From NCBI GenBank assembly GCA_964562985.1, contig CAZLWE010000031.1, positions 1-40,831 on the forward strand: 40,831 nt of DNA, in the 5' to 3' direction. Each line of letters begins with the position of its first letter. The stretch's first letter is position 1. The notes under the pieces are model-generated. The model had not been told where the DNA came from. It worked only from the letters and a program-made list of their open reading frames with translations, and did no database searches. This stretch comes from SHLQ01 sp964562985 (GTDB lineage: Bacteria; Actinomycetota; Acidimicrobiia; Acidimicrobiales; SHLQ01). The translations under genes were made by a program, and so were the position numbers. This document shows, in pieces, positions 1-6,280 of this stretch.

Positions 1-205
1 GGGGCGTCTCGATGATGAGGTGGATGTGGTTGGTCATGAGGCAAAACGAGTGCACTAACACGCCGAAGCGTTGATGTGCTTTTGCGATCAGTCGTAGGAA
101 TTCGAGTCGATCTTGCGGGCAGTAGAAGATGTCTTGGCGTCTCGCGCCTCTGTTGGTGACGTGATGAAAGGCACCCGGGAAATCAATCCTTAGCGGGCGA
201 GCCAT
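1..205 (-). CDS. REP-associated tyrosine transposase (RAYT, Y1/HUH family), N-terminal part, cut by window end
   Basis: Reading the minus strand from an ATG at 205-203 gives 68 residues that begin MARPLRIDFPGAFHHVTNRG and run into T-N-H-I-H-L-I-I at the window edge. This is the typical N-terminus and HUH metal-binding motif (His-hydrophobic-His) of IS200/IS605-like Y1 transposases of the RAYT branch. These are single-copy or low-copy proteins thought to act on REP palindromes rather than to carry their own IS ends. An AGGAG Shine-Dalgarno lies about 8 nt upstream of the ATG. The catalytic Tyr would lie beyond the window. A REP-like sequence sits 87 nt upstream of the start, as expected for a RAYT locus. 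The truncation is by the window/contig end, not by mutation. Confidence 0.85.
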   Translation of the reverse strand, partial: MARPLRIDFPGAFHHVTNRGARRQDIFYCPQDRLEFLRLIAKAHQRFGVLVHSFCLMTNHIHLIIETP

Positions 206-291
206 TGTCGTTCTCCTGGTCATTGGCAACACAGGGGAAGTGCTCGCACACGACACTAGTCAGACGGTACGACAGGCACCTGTTCGCTGTT

Positions 292-308
292 GAGACCTGA
301 CCCCAAAG
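292..308. repeat. REP-like element next to RAYT
   Basis: The plus strand reads GAGACCTGACCCCAAAG; on the minus strand this is a GGGGTCAGG core. The same core occurs in palindromic form at 5403-5450 and 12727-12766. Here only one arm is clear, so it may be a half-element or a decayed one. It sits between the RAYT start and the RTX remnant. Confidence 0.45.
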
Positions 309-689
309 AATTTTTGTTGCGAGACGGTAACGAACAACGGGGAACCAGACGATGGTGACCCTGACCCTGACCCTGGTACCGATCCTGGTGAGCCGGTGTT
401 GTGTAACGGTCTAAGTCCGACGCTGGTGGGTACAGACGGTCCCGACGTGTTGCAAGGAACGTTCGAGGATGACGTCATCGTTGGTTTGGGTGGCGATGAC
501 GTCATTCGTGGAGCGTCGGGCTCGGACACAATTTGTGGCGGTGACGGCGATGACGAGATTCACGGCGATTCGCAGGACGACACGATCTTTGGCGGTCCCG
601 GGAACGACATCAAGCGGCGCGAACCGTCGCTGGTTATCACTTTCTTGTCGGCCTCGACACGTGGGATGAGGACCCGGGTGCTGTCGTAA
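309..689 (+). pseudogene. RTX (hemolysin-type Ca-binding repeat) gene remnant
   Basis: An open frame with no convincing start (only a GTG at 396) encodes an Asp/Pro-rich linker followed by RTX nonapeptide-like repeats: GTDGPDVLQG, GLGGDDVIRG, GDGDDEIHGD, GGPGND. Family knowledge: such repeats form a calcium-binding beta-roll in secreted proteins and normally continue for many more copies after a long N-terminal part. Here the frame opens at the REP-like element and loses repeat character at about 611, ending at 689. From about 611 to 736 a different frame looks more coding-like (it contains VGLDTWDEDPG and VIDIWSDRW and stops at 734-736). This suggests joined fragments of two genes. No promoter or ribosome binding site is seen. 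Most likely non-functional debris. Confidence 0.6.
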
Positions 690-773
690 TCCACGTGATC
701 GACATCTGGTCTGACCGATGGCCAACCTCGGACTAGTCGTAGTCCGGGTGTTCGAACTTCGTCCCGTTAGCAC

Positions 774-1172
774 CTAGCTCGGTCGCTCGTATTTGTTACC
801 TACTTCGGCCCGGGTTGGATGCGTGTCGTAGAAGATCTTCAACGATGCGAGTTTCCCGTCGTCATTGAACTCGAACAGGTCGACGCCATCGAAGGTCACG
901 TTTCCTCCAGCGGTGAGCGTCCAGTCATAGGTGAAGTGCGCGGCGAAGAACTGATCCTCGGGCGAGCTCATGATGCGATGGACAGTCAGGATATTTCGCT
1001 CTGAAGCGTCATCGAGCGTCGCAAAGAACGCGGCAGCGGGCATTGTGCCGAGCACCGGGGACTCAACGGATCCATCGTCGGCGAATAGCCCAACGATCGC
1101 TTCCACGTCGCTCGCGGTGAGGCACTCAAAGTAGTAGCCGACGATCTCTGCTCGAGTGGTCGGTGTGGTCAT
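774..1172 (-). CDS. SnoaL-like / NTF2-like polyketide-cyclase-fold protein
   Basis: 132 residues starting MTTPTTRAEIVGYYFECL. The start at 1172 is chosen because an AGGGAG ribosome binding site precedes it by about 8 nt; a longer frame to 1274 would overlap the divergent neighbour. The pattern A-E-I-V-x-x-Y, the central F-A-D-D-G-S-V-E-S-P and the C-terminal F-D-G-V-D-L-F-E-F-N-D-D-G-K-L are typical of the NTF2-like alpha+beta barrel. Members act as small isomerases, cyclases or ligand-binding proteins; the substrate cannot be read from sequence. Divergent from a PhzS-like monooxygenase 58 bp away, so the two may share control and a small-molecule pathway (inference). Confidence 0.8.
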   Translation of the reverse strand: MTTPTTRAEIVGYYFECLTASDVEAIVGLFADDGSVESPVLGTMPAAAFFATLDDASERNILTVHRIMSSPEDQFFAAHFTYDWTLTAGGNVTFDGVDLFEFNDDGKLASLKIFYDTHPTRAEVGNKYERPS

Positions 1173-1217
1173 CGCGAAGCTCCCTTTGGTCAGACGGCGG
1201 CGCTCGCAGCCTAGGCG

Positions 1218-1223
1218 TAGGCT
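1218..1223 (+). promoter_or_regulatory. Putative -10 (TAGGCT) for leaderless start of the PhzS-like gene
   Basis: TAGGCT matches TANNNT and lies 7 nt before the ATG at 1231. No Shine-Dalgarno is present, so the transcript probably begins at or next to the start codon. Confidence 0.45.
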
Positions 1224-1230
1224 CTCAGCC

Positions 1231-2499
1231 ATGACGGTGCTCATCGCTGGTGGCGGAATCGCCGGGCTCACCATGGCCTTGACGTGCCATCAGATCGGCG
1301 TATCAGCGCTCGTGCTCGAATCGGTCCGCAAGGTTGCGCCGCTTGGAGTCGGCATCAACTTGCAACCAAACGCGATTCGTGAGCTCTACGATCTCGGGTT
1401 CACCGACGACCTCGATCGAATCGGCATTGAGGCAACCGAGTGGGCGCTCGTCGCACGGTGCGGAAAGGACGTTTGGGCCGAACCGCGCGGTCGGGCTGCC
1501 GGTTACGAATCGCCGCAGTACTCGGTGCACCGTGGCCAACTCCAAATGCTGCTGTACCAGGCGGTGATCGATCGGCTCGGCCCCGAAGCGGTTCGAACCG
1601 GACACCGAGTCACCGGCTACCGCAACACCGGTGACGGGGTCGTAGCCGAGATCGACACGCGTGACGGCAACACCACCGAGGTCGAGGGTTCGCTGCTGAT
1701 CGCCGCCGATGGGCTTCACTCCGCTGTCCGTTCACAGATGCACCCCGACCAGCCCGAACCACACTGGGGCGGACAGATTCTGTGGCGCGGCGCCACCCCC
1801 GGTCCACCGATACGGTCGGGATCATCGTTCACCCTCATCGGGACCATGGAGCAGCGCTTCGTCCACTACCCAATCTCGTCGGTCGATCCCGACACGGGTC
1901 TGCAGTTGCAGAACTGGATCGCTGAACTCACCGTCGATACAACGGGCGGGATCGCCGAAAGCAGTTGGAACAAGCAGGTCGATGTTGACGAGTTCCTGCC
2001 CGCGTTCGATGACTGGTCTTTCGATTGGCTCGACATCCCAGCTCTGGTCCGGGGCGCCCCAATGGTGTGGGAGTTTCCGATGGTCGACCGAGACCCGGCT
2101 CCCCATTGGGTCGATGGGCGGGCCTGTTTGATCGGCGATGCCGCTCATGTGATGTATCCGGTCGGTTCCAACGGCGCGAGCCAGGCGATCGTGGACGCCC
2201 GGGTGCTCGGCGCAAAGTTCCTCGCCCACGGGATTTTCCCGGAAGCTATTGAGGCGTTCGAGGACCAATTGCTGGAGCCGATGTCAAAGTTGGTGCTCCG
2301 AAATCGCGGCCATGGCCCAATCGGCATCCTCGGCATCGTCGACGAGCGCTGCGGTGGCTACTTCGAAAACATCGACGACGTAATCGATCGTCACGAGGTC
2401 GAGGAGTTCATGTCCGGTTACAAGGCCGCTGCGGGCTTCGCGAGAGAAACGCTCAACGCCGCCCCACCGACGATTCCGCCCGGCGCCACCGTTCGGTAG
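1231..2499 (+). CDS. FAD-dependent monooxygenase, PhzS-like
   Basis: 422 residues from MTVLIAGGGIAGL. A Rossmann dinucleotide motif GGGIAGL (about 7-13), the family motif LLIAADGLHSAVR (about 155-170) and the second FAD motif GDAAHVMYPVGSNGASQA (about 305-322) identify a class A flavoprotein hydroxylase (UbiH/salicylate-hydroxylase group). Segments such as GVGINLQPNAIREL, YSVHRGQLQML and PMVDRDPAPHW resemble the PhzS branch (5-methylphenazine-1-carboxylate monooxygenase). No phenazine genes are nearby, so the true substrate is probably another aromatic compound. Length is normal for the family. The ATG at 1231 is used because the Rossmann strand begins right there; upstream sequence translates to a basic, unlikely extension. 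Divergent from the SnoaL-like gene. Confidence 0.85.
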   Translation: MTVLIAGGGIAGLTMALTCHQIGVSALVLESVRKVAPLGVGINLQPNAIRELYDLGFTDDLDRIGIEATEWALVARCGKDVWAEPRGRAAGYESPQYSVHRGQLQMLLYQAVIDRLGPEAVRTGHRVTGYRNTGDGVVAEIDTRDGNTTEVEGSLLIAADGLHSAVRSQMHPDQPEPHWGGQILWRGATPGPPIRSGSSFTLIGTMEQRFVHYPISSVDPDTGLQLQNWIAELTVDTTGGIAESSWNKQVDVDEFLPAFDDWSFDWLDIPALVRGAPMVWEFPMVDRDPAPHWVDGRACLIGDAAHVMYPVGSNGASQAIVDARVLGAKFLAHGIFPEAIEAFEDQLLEPMSKLVLRNRGHGPIGILGIVDERCGGYFENIDDVIDRHEVEEFMSGYKAAAGFARETLNAAPPTIPPGATVR

Positions 2500-2580
2500 A
2501 TTCCGCTCTCTTCTCCGCGCGATCGATGGCACTATTTGTCGCCCAACGCGCGTAGAAGATCTGCAACGTCCTAACCGATT

Positions 2581-3174
2581 TCAGTGCTGGCGGCGGCGTG
2601 TGTACAGATCACATGGGCCGAATTCGGGGTCGTCGAACGAACCGACGAGCTCGTACCCGGCCTTAGCGAGGGCTCGACAGCTCGCGACGTTTGCTCGCAC
2701 GGGGGAGACACCGACCTGGTTCCATTCCGGGTGCTGGCCAAACACGATCTCGTCGGTGAAGCGGTCGATCATCGCCGAACCCAAGCCTTTGCCTCGCTCC
2801 GTCGAGTCGCCGATCAGATAGTCGATCGTCGCGCCCTCTAGCTCATAGCCGAGCTCGATCCAGGCCTTGATCTCGTCGTGGTCGTCGTAGGGTTCGACCG
2901 CAACGCATTGAATCCACCCGGTCGGTTCGCCATCGAGGAGACCGAGATACACCTCGACGTGTTTCCAGTCGAAGTCGGCCTCTTCCTCGTCGTAGTCGAA
3001 GTCGGGGAAGTCCTCTGCCAACGTCGCTCGAACTTCGGGCGACCCGTACTGCGCGATCACCCCTGGCCACGAGACGTCGTCGCCTTCCCAGAAGCGGACC
3101 ACGCTGGGCTCGTTTAGCCAAACGTGTAGCAGTGGTAGATCATCGTCGGTGAGTCGGCGGAACGTCCAGGCCAC
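2581..3174 (-). CDS. GNAT N-acetyltransferase, AAC(6')-like
   Basis: 197 residues beginning at a GTG. The N-terminal RRLTDDDLPLLHVWLNEPSV and the acetyl-CoA loop region DSTERGKGLGSAMIDRF (R-G-K-G-L-G, the Q/R-x-x-G-x-G/A signature) place it in the GNAT superfamily, near the Acetyltransf_8 / aminoglycoside 6'-acetyltransferase branch. The late segment RANVASCRALAKAGYELVG is the usual C-terminal beta-bulge region of that branch. An acidic insertion (about 55-68) is unusual. Similar proteins acetylate aminoglycosides, siderophore amines or unknown primary amines; resistance activity should not be assumed. Putative leaderless start: TAGGTT on the minus strand (3186-3181) sits 6 nt before the GTG. 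Confidence 0.85.
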   Translation of the reverse strand: MAWTFRRLTDDDLPLLHVWLNEPSVVRFWEGDDVSWPGVIAQYGSPEVRATLAEDFPDFDYDEEEADFDWKHVEVYLGLLDGEPTGWIQCVAVEPYDDHDEIKAWIELGYELEGATIDYLIGDSTERGKGLGSAMIDRFTDEIVFGQHPEWNQVGVSPVRANVASCRALAKAGYELVGSFDDPEFGPCDLYTRRRQH

Positions 3175-3180
3175 GACAGC

Positions 3181-3186
3181 AACCTA
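3181..3186 (-). promoter_or_regulatory. Putative -10 (TAGGTT) for the GNAT gene
   Basis: On the minus strand TAGGTT is followed by 6 nt and the GTG start at 3174. Shares a 33-bp intergenic space with the divergent VOC gene's -10. Confidence 0.5.
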
Positions 3187-3195
3187 ACCGCTGAG

Positions 3196-3201
3196 TACGG
3201 T
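3196..3201 (+). promoter_or_regulatory. Putative -10 (TACGGT) for the VOC gene
   Basis: TACGGT is followed by 6 nt (GGGGGA) and the ATG at 3208, the spacing expected for leaderless initiation. GGGGGA could instead act as a weak, too-close Shine-Dalgarno. Confidence 0.5.
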
Positions 3202-3207
3202 GGGGGA

Positions 3208-3567
3208 ATGGGCTTGCTCGGCATCGACCACATCAACATCGACACGCCATCGATCGACGACACGGTCGCGTTCTATACCGACGTGTTTGGGTTGGAGAGC
3301 CGCCCGAAGCCGTCGGGCAAACCAGGCGTCTGGCTGTACCTCGGCGAGCGCGCGATCATCCATGTGAACCCCGTCGATGACCAGCCTTCTTCGACCGGGC
3401 TGTTTAACCATGTGGCCTTTGTGGGCGAGGATTTCGAAACCGTCACCGATCGACTCGATGAGGCCGGGTTTGCGTATCGCGTTCAGGAGCGGGCCGATCT
3501 CAACCGGTCGCAAATCTTCGTGCACGACCCAAACGGCATCTTGTTGGAGATCACCTTCCAGCACTGA
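3208..3567 (+). CDS. VOC (glyoxalase/dioxygenase-fold) family protein
   Basis: 119 residues. MGLLGIDHINIDTPSIDDTV gives the first beta-alpha unit with the metal-ligand His of D-H-I-N; F-N-H-V-A-F supplies a second His around residue 69, and the C-terminal D-P-N-G-I-L-L-E-I-T holds the usual Glu ligand. One paired beta-alpha-beta-beta-beta module set, normal length for a single-chain VOC enzyme that dimerises. Substrate unknown; family reactions include glyoxalase I, ring cleavage and antibiotic binding. One of four VOC proteins in this window. Confidence 0.85.
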   Translation: MGLLGIDHINIDTPSIDDTVAFYTDVFGLESRPKPSGKPGVWLYLGERAIIHVNPVDDQPSSTGLFNHVAFVGEDFETVTDRLDEAGFAYRVQERADLNRSQIFVHDPNGILLEITFQH

Positions 3568-3756
3568 GCGTTGGATCATCCCAGAAACCGACATTCCACA
3601 CACGGAGCTGCTCTCCCTCCACCAGGCCCGCGATCCGTCCGTCGGACAGAACGGTTGTCTCGAGGATGCCTCGAGCGTCCGTTTCGATGATCTCTGGATC
3701 TGCCTGGGGGAGGCCTGGATCCCAAATTTTCGATTGTGGCCTGAAAATGTCGCCAC
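3551..3756 (-). pseudogene. Possible frameshifted small gene, antisense, unknown
   Basis: On the minus strand, a frame from about 3725 to the TGA at 3553-3551 reads PQADPEIIETDARGI, then TTVLSDGRIAGLVEGEQ, then NVGFWDDPTLSAGR. It has mostly G/C third positions and a natural-looking composition. It has no start of its own. A GTG at 3756 followed by MATFSGHNRK lies one base out of frame, and the switch falls at a run of four A (minus strand; 3730-3727). One missing A would join the two into about 68 residues. It could be a decayed gene, a sequencing error in a homopolymer, or chance. It overlaps the VOC gene by 17 nt and fills the otherwise empty stretch before 3806. Confidence 0.3.
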
Positions 3757-3805
3757 GGCAATGCGTTCGTCGGGTAGTTCGACGACCGGGTACCTAGGGA
3801 TCGCA

Positions 3806-4537
3806 ATGAGTTCCCCTAGGGTCGAACTTGTGACCGATAGCGCCGAAGTCGTCGAACCCCACATCGGCACGCTGAACGAAGGCTCGCTACACGCAGCGCT
3901 CAAGGAGCTGTATGCCGAGCCCGGCGACCGGTTTGAACTGCCGCTCGACCGCTTCGTGATCGACATCGCCCGAGCCGACCTCGACAGGCAATTGCTGATC
4001 GAGATCCAGACCGGTTCGTTCGGCGCAATGGGCCGCAAGCTCGACGTCTTGCTCCCGGACTACAAGATCCTGCTCGTCCATCCCATCGCGCATGCCAGCT
4101 ATCTGTGTCGTGACGACGCCAAACCGAGACGGTCCCCGAAGAAGGGGAGCGTCTATGACCTCTTCGGCCAATTGGTGAGCATCCCCACGTTGCTCGACCA
4201 CCCGAACCTCACGCTCGACATCGTGATGGTCGACGTCGACAAGGTGCAGGAGCACGACCCCAAAGCGCGACGAGGACGAGGCGGCTTCCGCACCGTCGAT
4301 CGACGTTTGCGAGAGGTGATCGAACGTCACCGTTTCGAGTCGCCGACGGACCTTCTTCGGCTCGTACCCGACGGGTTGCCCAACATCTTCACCACTGCCG
4401 ATCTCGCTCGGCTCGGCGGATTCTCCCGCAGCCACGCACAACAGATGGCGTATTGCTTTCGAGCGCTCGGCTTCTTCGAGGAGATCGACCGTACTCGGGC
4501 CGGCTATCGATATCGACTAGGTCCCGCAGCGGTCTAG
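3806..4537 (+). CDS. Uncharacterised protein with nuclease-like core and C-terminal winged helix
   Basis: 243 residues from MSSPRVELVTDSAEVVEP. A central block F-V-I-D-I-A-R-A-D ... LLIEIQTGSFGAMGRKL (about 50-80), followed by LVHPIAHASYL and RRSPKKGSVYDLF, is the hallmark of a bacterial family I recognise but cannot name. The order Asp ... Glu-x-Gln ... Arg-Lys on consecutive strands resembles a PD-(D/E)XK-type core, which is inference only. The C-terminus (F-T-T-A-D-L-A-R-L-G-G-F-S-R-S-H-A-Q-Q-M-A-Y-C) looks like a winged helix that would bind DNA or RNA. An imperfect inverted repeat (CCTAGGGA / TCCCCTAGG) brackets the start codon, and an earlier in-frame ATG at 3758 is possible but less coding-like. 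Confidence 0.65.
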   Translation: MSSPRVELVTDSAEVVEPHIGTLNEGSLHAALKELYAEPGDRFELPLDRFVIDIARADLDRQLLIEIQTGSFGAMGRKLDVLLPDYKILLVHPIAHASYLCRDDAKPRRSPKKGSVYDLFGQLVSIPTLLDHPNLTLDIVMVDVDKVQEHDPKARRGRGGFRTVDRRLREVIERHRFESPTDLLRLVPDGLPNIFTTADLARLGGFSRSHAQQMAYCFRALGFFEEIDRTRAGYRYRLGPAAV

Positions 4538-4559
4538 GCAGGGCCCTGGAGCGCGGTTG

Positions 4560-4565
4560 TACGAT
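4560..4565 (+). promoter_or_regulatory. Putative -10 (TACGAT) for the PhyH-like gene
   Basis: TACGAT lies exactly 6 nt before the ATG at 4572; there is no Shine-Dalgarno. This is a textbook spacing for a leaderless actinobacterial mRNA. Confidence 0.55.
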
Positions 4566-4571
4566 TCGTTT

Positions 4572-5390
4572 ATGAGCGATCGAATCGACGGCAATACCTA
4601 TCGGGTCACAGATGAGGAGATCGAGAGCTTTCATGTCGATGGGTATGTCCATCTGAAGGGGTTGCTCACGGCGGACGAGGTAGACGAACTCGAGACGGTC
4701 TACGACCAGTTCCTTCGGCGAGAGATCGAAGTTCCCGGTAAGGACTACTGCGACATGGCCGGCGACTACGGGCGCGATCCAGAGGACTATTCGATCGTCA
4801 ATGTCATGTTGCCTCGTCGCTACTACCCGGACTGGGTCGACAACATTTTCGAGCGTCGGGCCGCGTCGGTCGCCAAGCAGCTCCAAGGCGACAACATGGC
4901 GATCGACTACGACCAACTGCTCGCCAAGCAGCCACACAAAGCCGACGCGGTGTTCGCCTGGCATCAGGACATGGCCTACTGGCCAGACACGCCCGACACC
5001 CGTACAGCGACCCTGTGGTTGGCCGTCGATGACTCCACGGTCGAGAACGGCTGTATGCGATTCGTGCCCGCAACCAATCACGAAGATGCCCTGCGTCCTC
5101 ACGAACCGGTCTTTGGGGGTCGCGGCGAAAGCCACGCCCTCGGCACAACGCTGCGCGAAGAAGACGATGTCAACGTCGTGCCGATCTCACGTGGCGACGT
5201 CACCGTCCATAACGAACGAGTCATGCATGGTTCCGGTGGTAACAACACCGACGGGTTCCGACGGGCCTACATCCTTGCCTTCCGTTCCAATGAGACGGTT
5301 GCGATCGAACGAGAGCTCGGCTTCACCCACAGCCACAATGACGACGGTGAAGTTCTCGACAGCGTCGGCGTCGACGGCGAAACCCGCTAA
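4572..5390 (+). CDS. Phytanoyl-CoA dioxygenase (PhyH) family Fe(II)/2-oxoglutarate oxygenase
   Basis: 272 residues from MSDRIDGNTYRVTDEEIESF. The N-terminal FHVDGYVHLKGLLTADEVDE is characteristic of PhyH/ectoine-hydroxylase-like enzymes. The iron facial triad is visible as H-Q-D in F-A-W-H-Q-D-M-A-Y (about 138-140) and His of V-M-H-G-S-G-G-N (about 220), with R-R-A-Y-I-L-A-F-R providing the 2-oxoglutarate Arg. N-G-C-M-R-F-V-P-A-T-N-H is the usual core strand. Role: hydroxylation of a small molecule; the substrate is unknown. Convergent with the PhnD-like gene, separated by a REP pair. Confidence 0.85.
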   Translation: MSDRIDGNTYRVTDEEIESFHVDGYVHLKGLLTADEVDELETVYDQFLRREIEVPGKDYCDMAGDYGRDPEDYSIVNVMLPRRYYPDWVDNIFERRAASVAKQLQGDNMAIDYDQLLAKQPHKADAVFAWHQDMAYWPDTPDTRTATLWLAVDDSTVENGCMRFVPATNHEDALRPHEPVFGGRGESHALGTTLREEDDVNVVPISRGDVTVHNERVMHGSGGNNTDGFRRAYILAFRSNETVAIERELGFTHSHNDDGEVLDSVGVDGETR

Positions 5391-5400
5391 GCGAGACCCG

Positions 5401-5451
5401 GAGGGTCTGACCCTCTCCGTCCCCTGGTGGGACGTTTGGGGTCAGACCCCG
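5401..5451. repeat. REP-like palindrome pair (BIME-like), also likely bidirectional terminator
   Basis: Two inverted GGGTCTGACCC (5403-5413) and GGGTCAGACCC (5439-5449) units are exact reverse complements of each other, and each is nearly palindromic itself. Between them is a second hairpin CGTCCC (5418-5423) / GGGACG (5429-5434). The whole can fold as a three-way or cruciform structure. It lies between convergent genes and supplies the last codons and stop of the minus-strand PhnD-like gene. The GGGTCAG core is shared with 292-308 and 12727-12766. Confidence 0.65.
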
Positions 5452-6227
5452 TTTGTCCCGAGTCGAGACATCGCCTCGCGAACCGGCTGGTAATGGTCGG
5501 GTCCAACTTCGACGAGATGAGACAGGCCGGCAGCCTGCAACTCTTCGTGGAGGTCGCCATCCTTTCCGGCCTGTAGGAGTCGTTCCCGGAGGCTGATGAC
5601 CTCGTTTGCATCGAGTGAGATGCGAGCGACCAGCGGTTGCGTCGGCCATGGGCCAAGACGGTCGATGACGCGCATGTCGGCCACGCTCTGGTCGGTACGG
5701 GCCCGGGTCGTGCGTACGACCGAATCAACAATCGCCGCGTCGAGGTCACCGCTCGCTACCGCGTTCAGCGAACTTTGGTGGCCGCCGGTGAAGACCTTCT
5801 CCAGATAGTCGTCACCGAGCTCGCGGCGTTCGAGTTCGAAATTCAACGCGTAGTGGCCGCTGAGACTCACCGGATCGTTGCACCCCACACGCTTTCCGCG
5901 CAGGTCCTTAAAAGAGGAAACGTCTGAGTCTGCCCGAGTGACGATGTCGCCAAAGTACACGGGTCGGCCATCAGCGTCAGGGTCGTCTGGGACCCAGGCG
6001 ACGCCAACGAGTTGCACCGATGGGTCCTCGCCAGTTGAGGCCATGTCGACGAACGAGGTGGAGCAGATCCAGCCGAGTTCTGTTCCGTCATCGCCCAGGA
6101 AGGGGTTCTTGCCTGGCAGAGGGCCGGATGCTTCGGTCTCGTATTCGATCTCTACGTCGAGGTTCGCGCCGATCGTTTCAAACAGGGATTTCGGGAACCC
6201 TGGGGTCATGTAGGTGATCAGACGCAT
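5442..6227 (-). CDS. PhnD-like periplasmic-binding-fold protein without signal peptide
   Basis: 261 residues. YMTPGFPKSLFETIGANLDV, the middle segment SSFKDLRGKRVGCNDPVSLSG, FTGGHQSSLNAVASGDLDAA and R-V-I-D-R-L-G-P-W-P-T-Q-P match the two-lobed substrate-binding fold of PhnD/phosphite-type ABC proteins. Unlike true transporter components, it has no signal peptide or lipobox, and no permease or ATPase is nearby, so a cytoplasmic binding or enzymatic role is likely (inference). Its final residues and TGA stop are encoded inside the REP palindrome at 5438-5450. The C-terminus may therefore have been changed by REP insertion. Start ATG at 6227 with TACCCT (minus strand, 6240-6235) 7 nt upstream, suggesting leaderless expression. 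Confidence 0.75.
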   Translation of the reverse strand: MRLITYMTPGFPKSLFETIGANLDVEIEYETEASGPLPGKNPFLGDDGTELGWICSTSFVDMASTGEDPSVQLVGVAWVPDDPDADGRPVYFGDIVTRADSDVSSFKDLRGKRVGCNDPVSLSGHYALNFELERRELGDDYLEKVFTGGHQSSLNAVASGDLDAAIVDSVVRTTRARTDQSVADMRVIDRLGPWPTQPLVARISLDANEVISLRERLLQAGKDGDLHEELQAAGLSHLVEVGPDHYQPVREAMSRLGTNGV

Positions 6228-6280
6228 CGCGAGAAGGGTAACTTAGCGCCCCGCTGCCTTGCTCGAATTTCTGACCGTGC

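Noticed and set aside
1231..2499. Phenazine biosynthesis cluster suggested by the PhzS-like gene
   Set aside because: No phzA-G genes nearby; the similarity is to the enzyme family only.
3377..3805. N-terminal extension of the 3806 gene
   Set aside because: Overlaps the VOC gene out of frame and has shadow-like composition; ATG 3806 fits the coding pattern.
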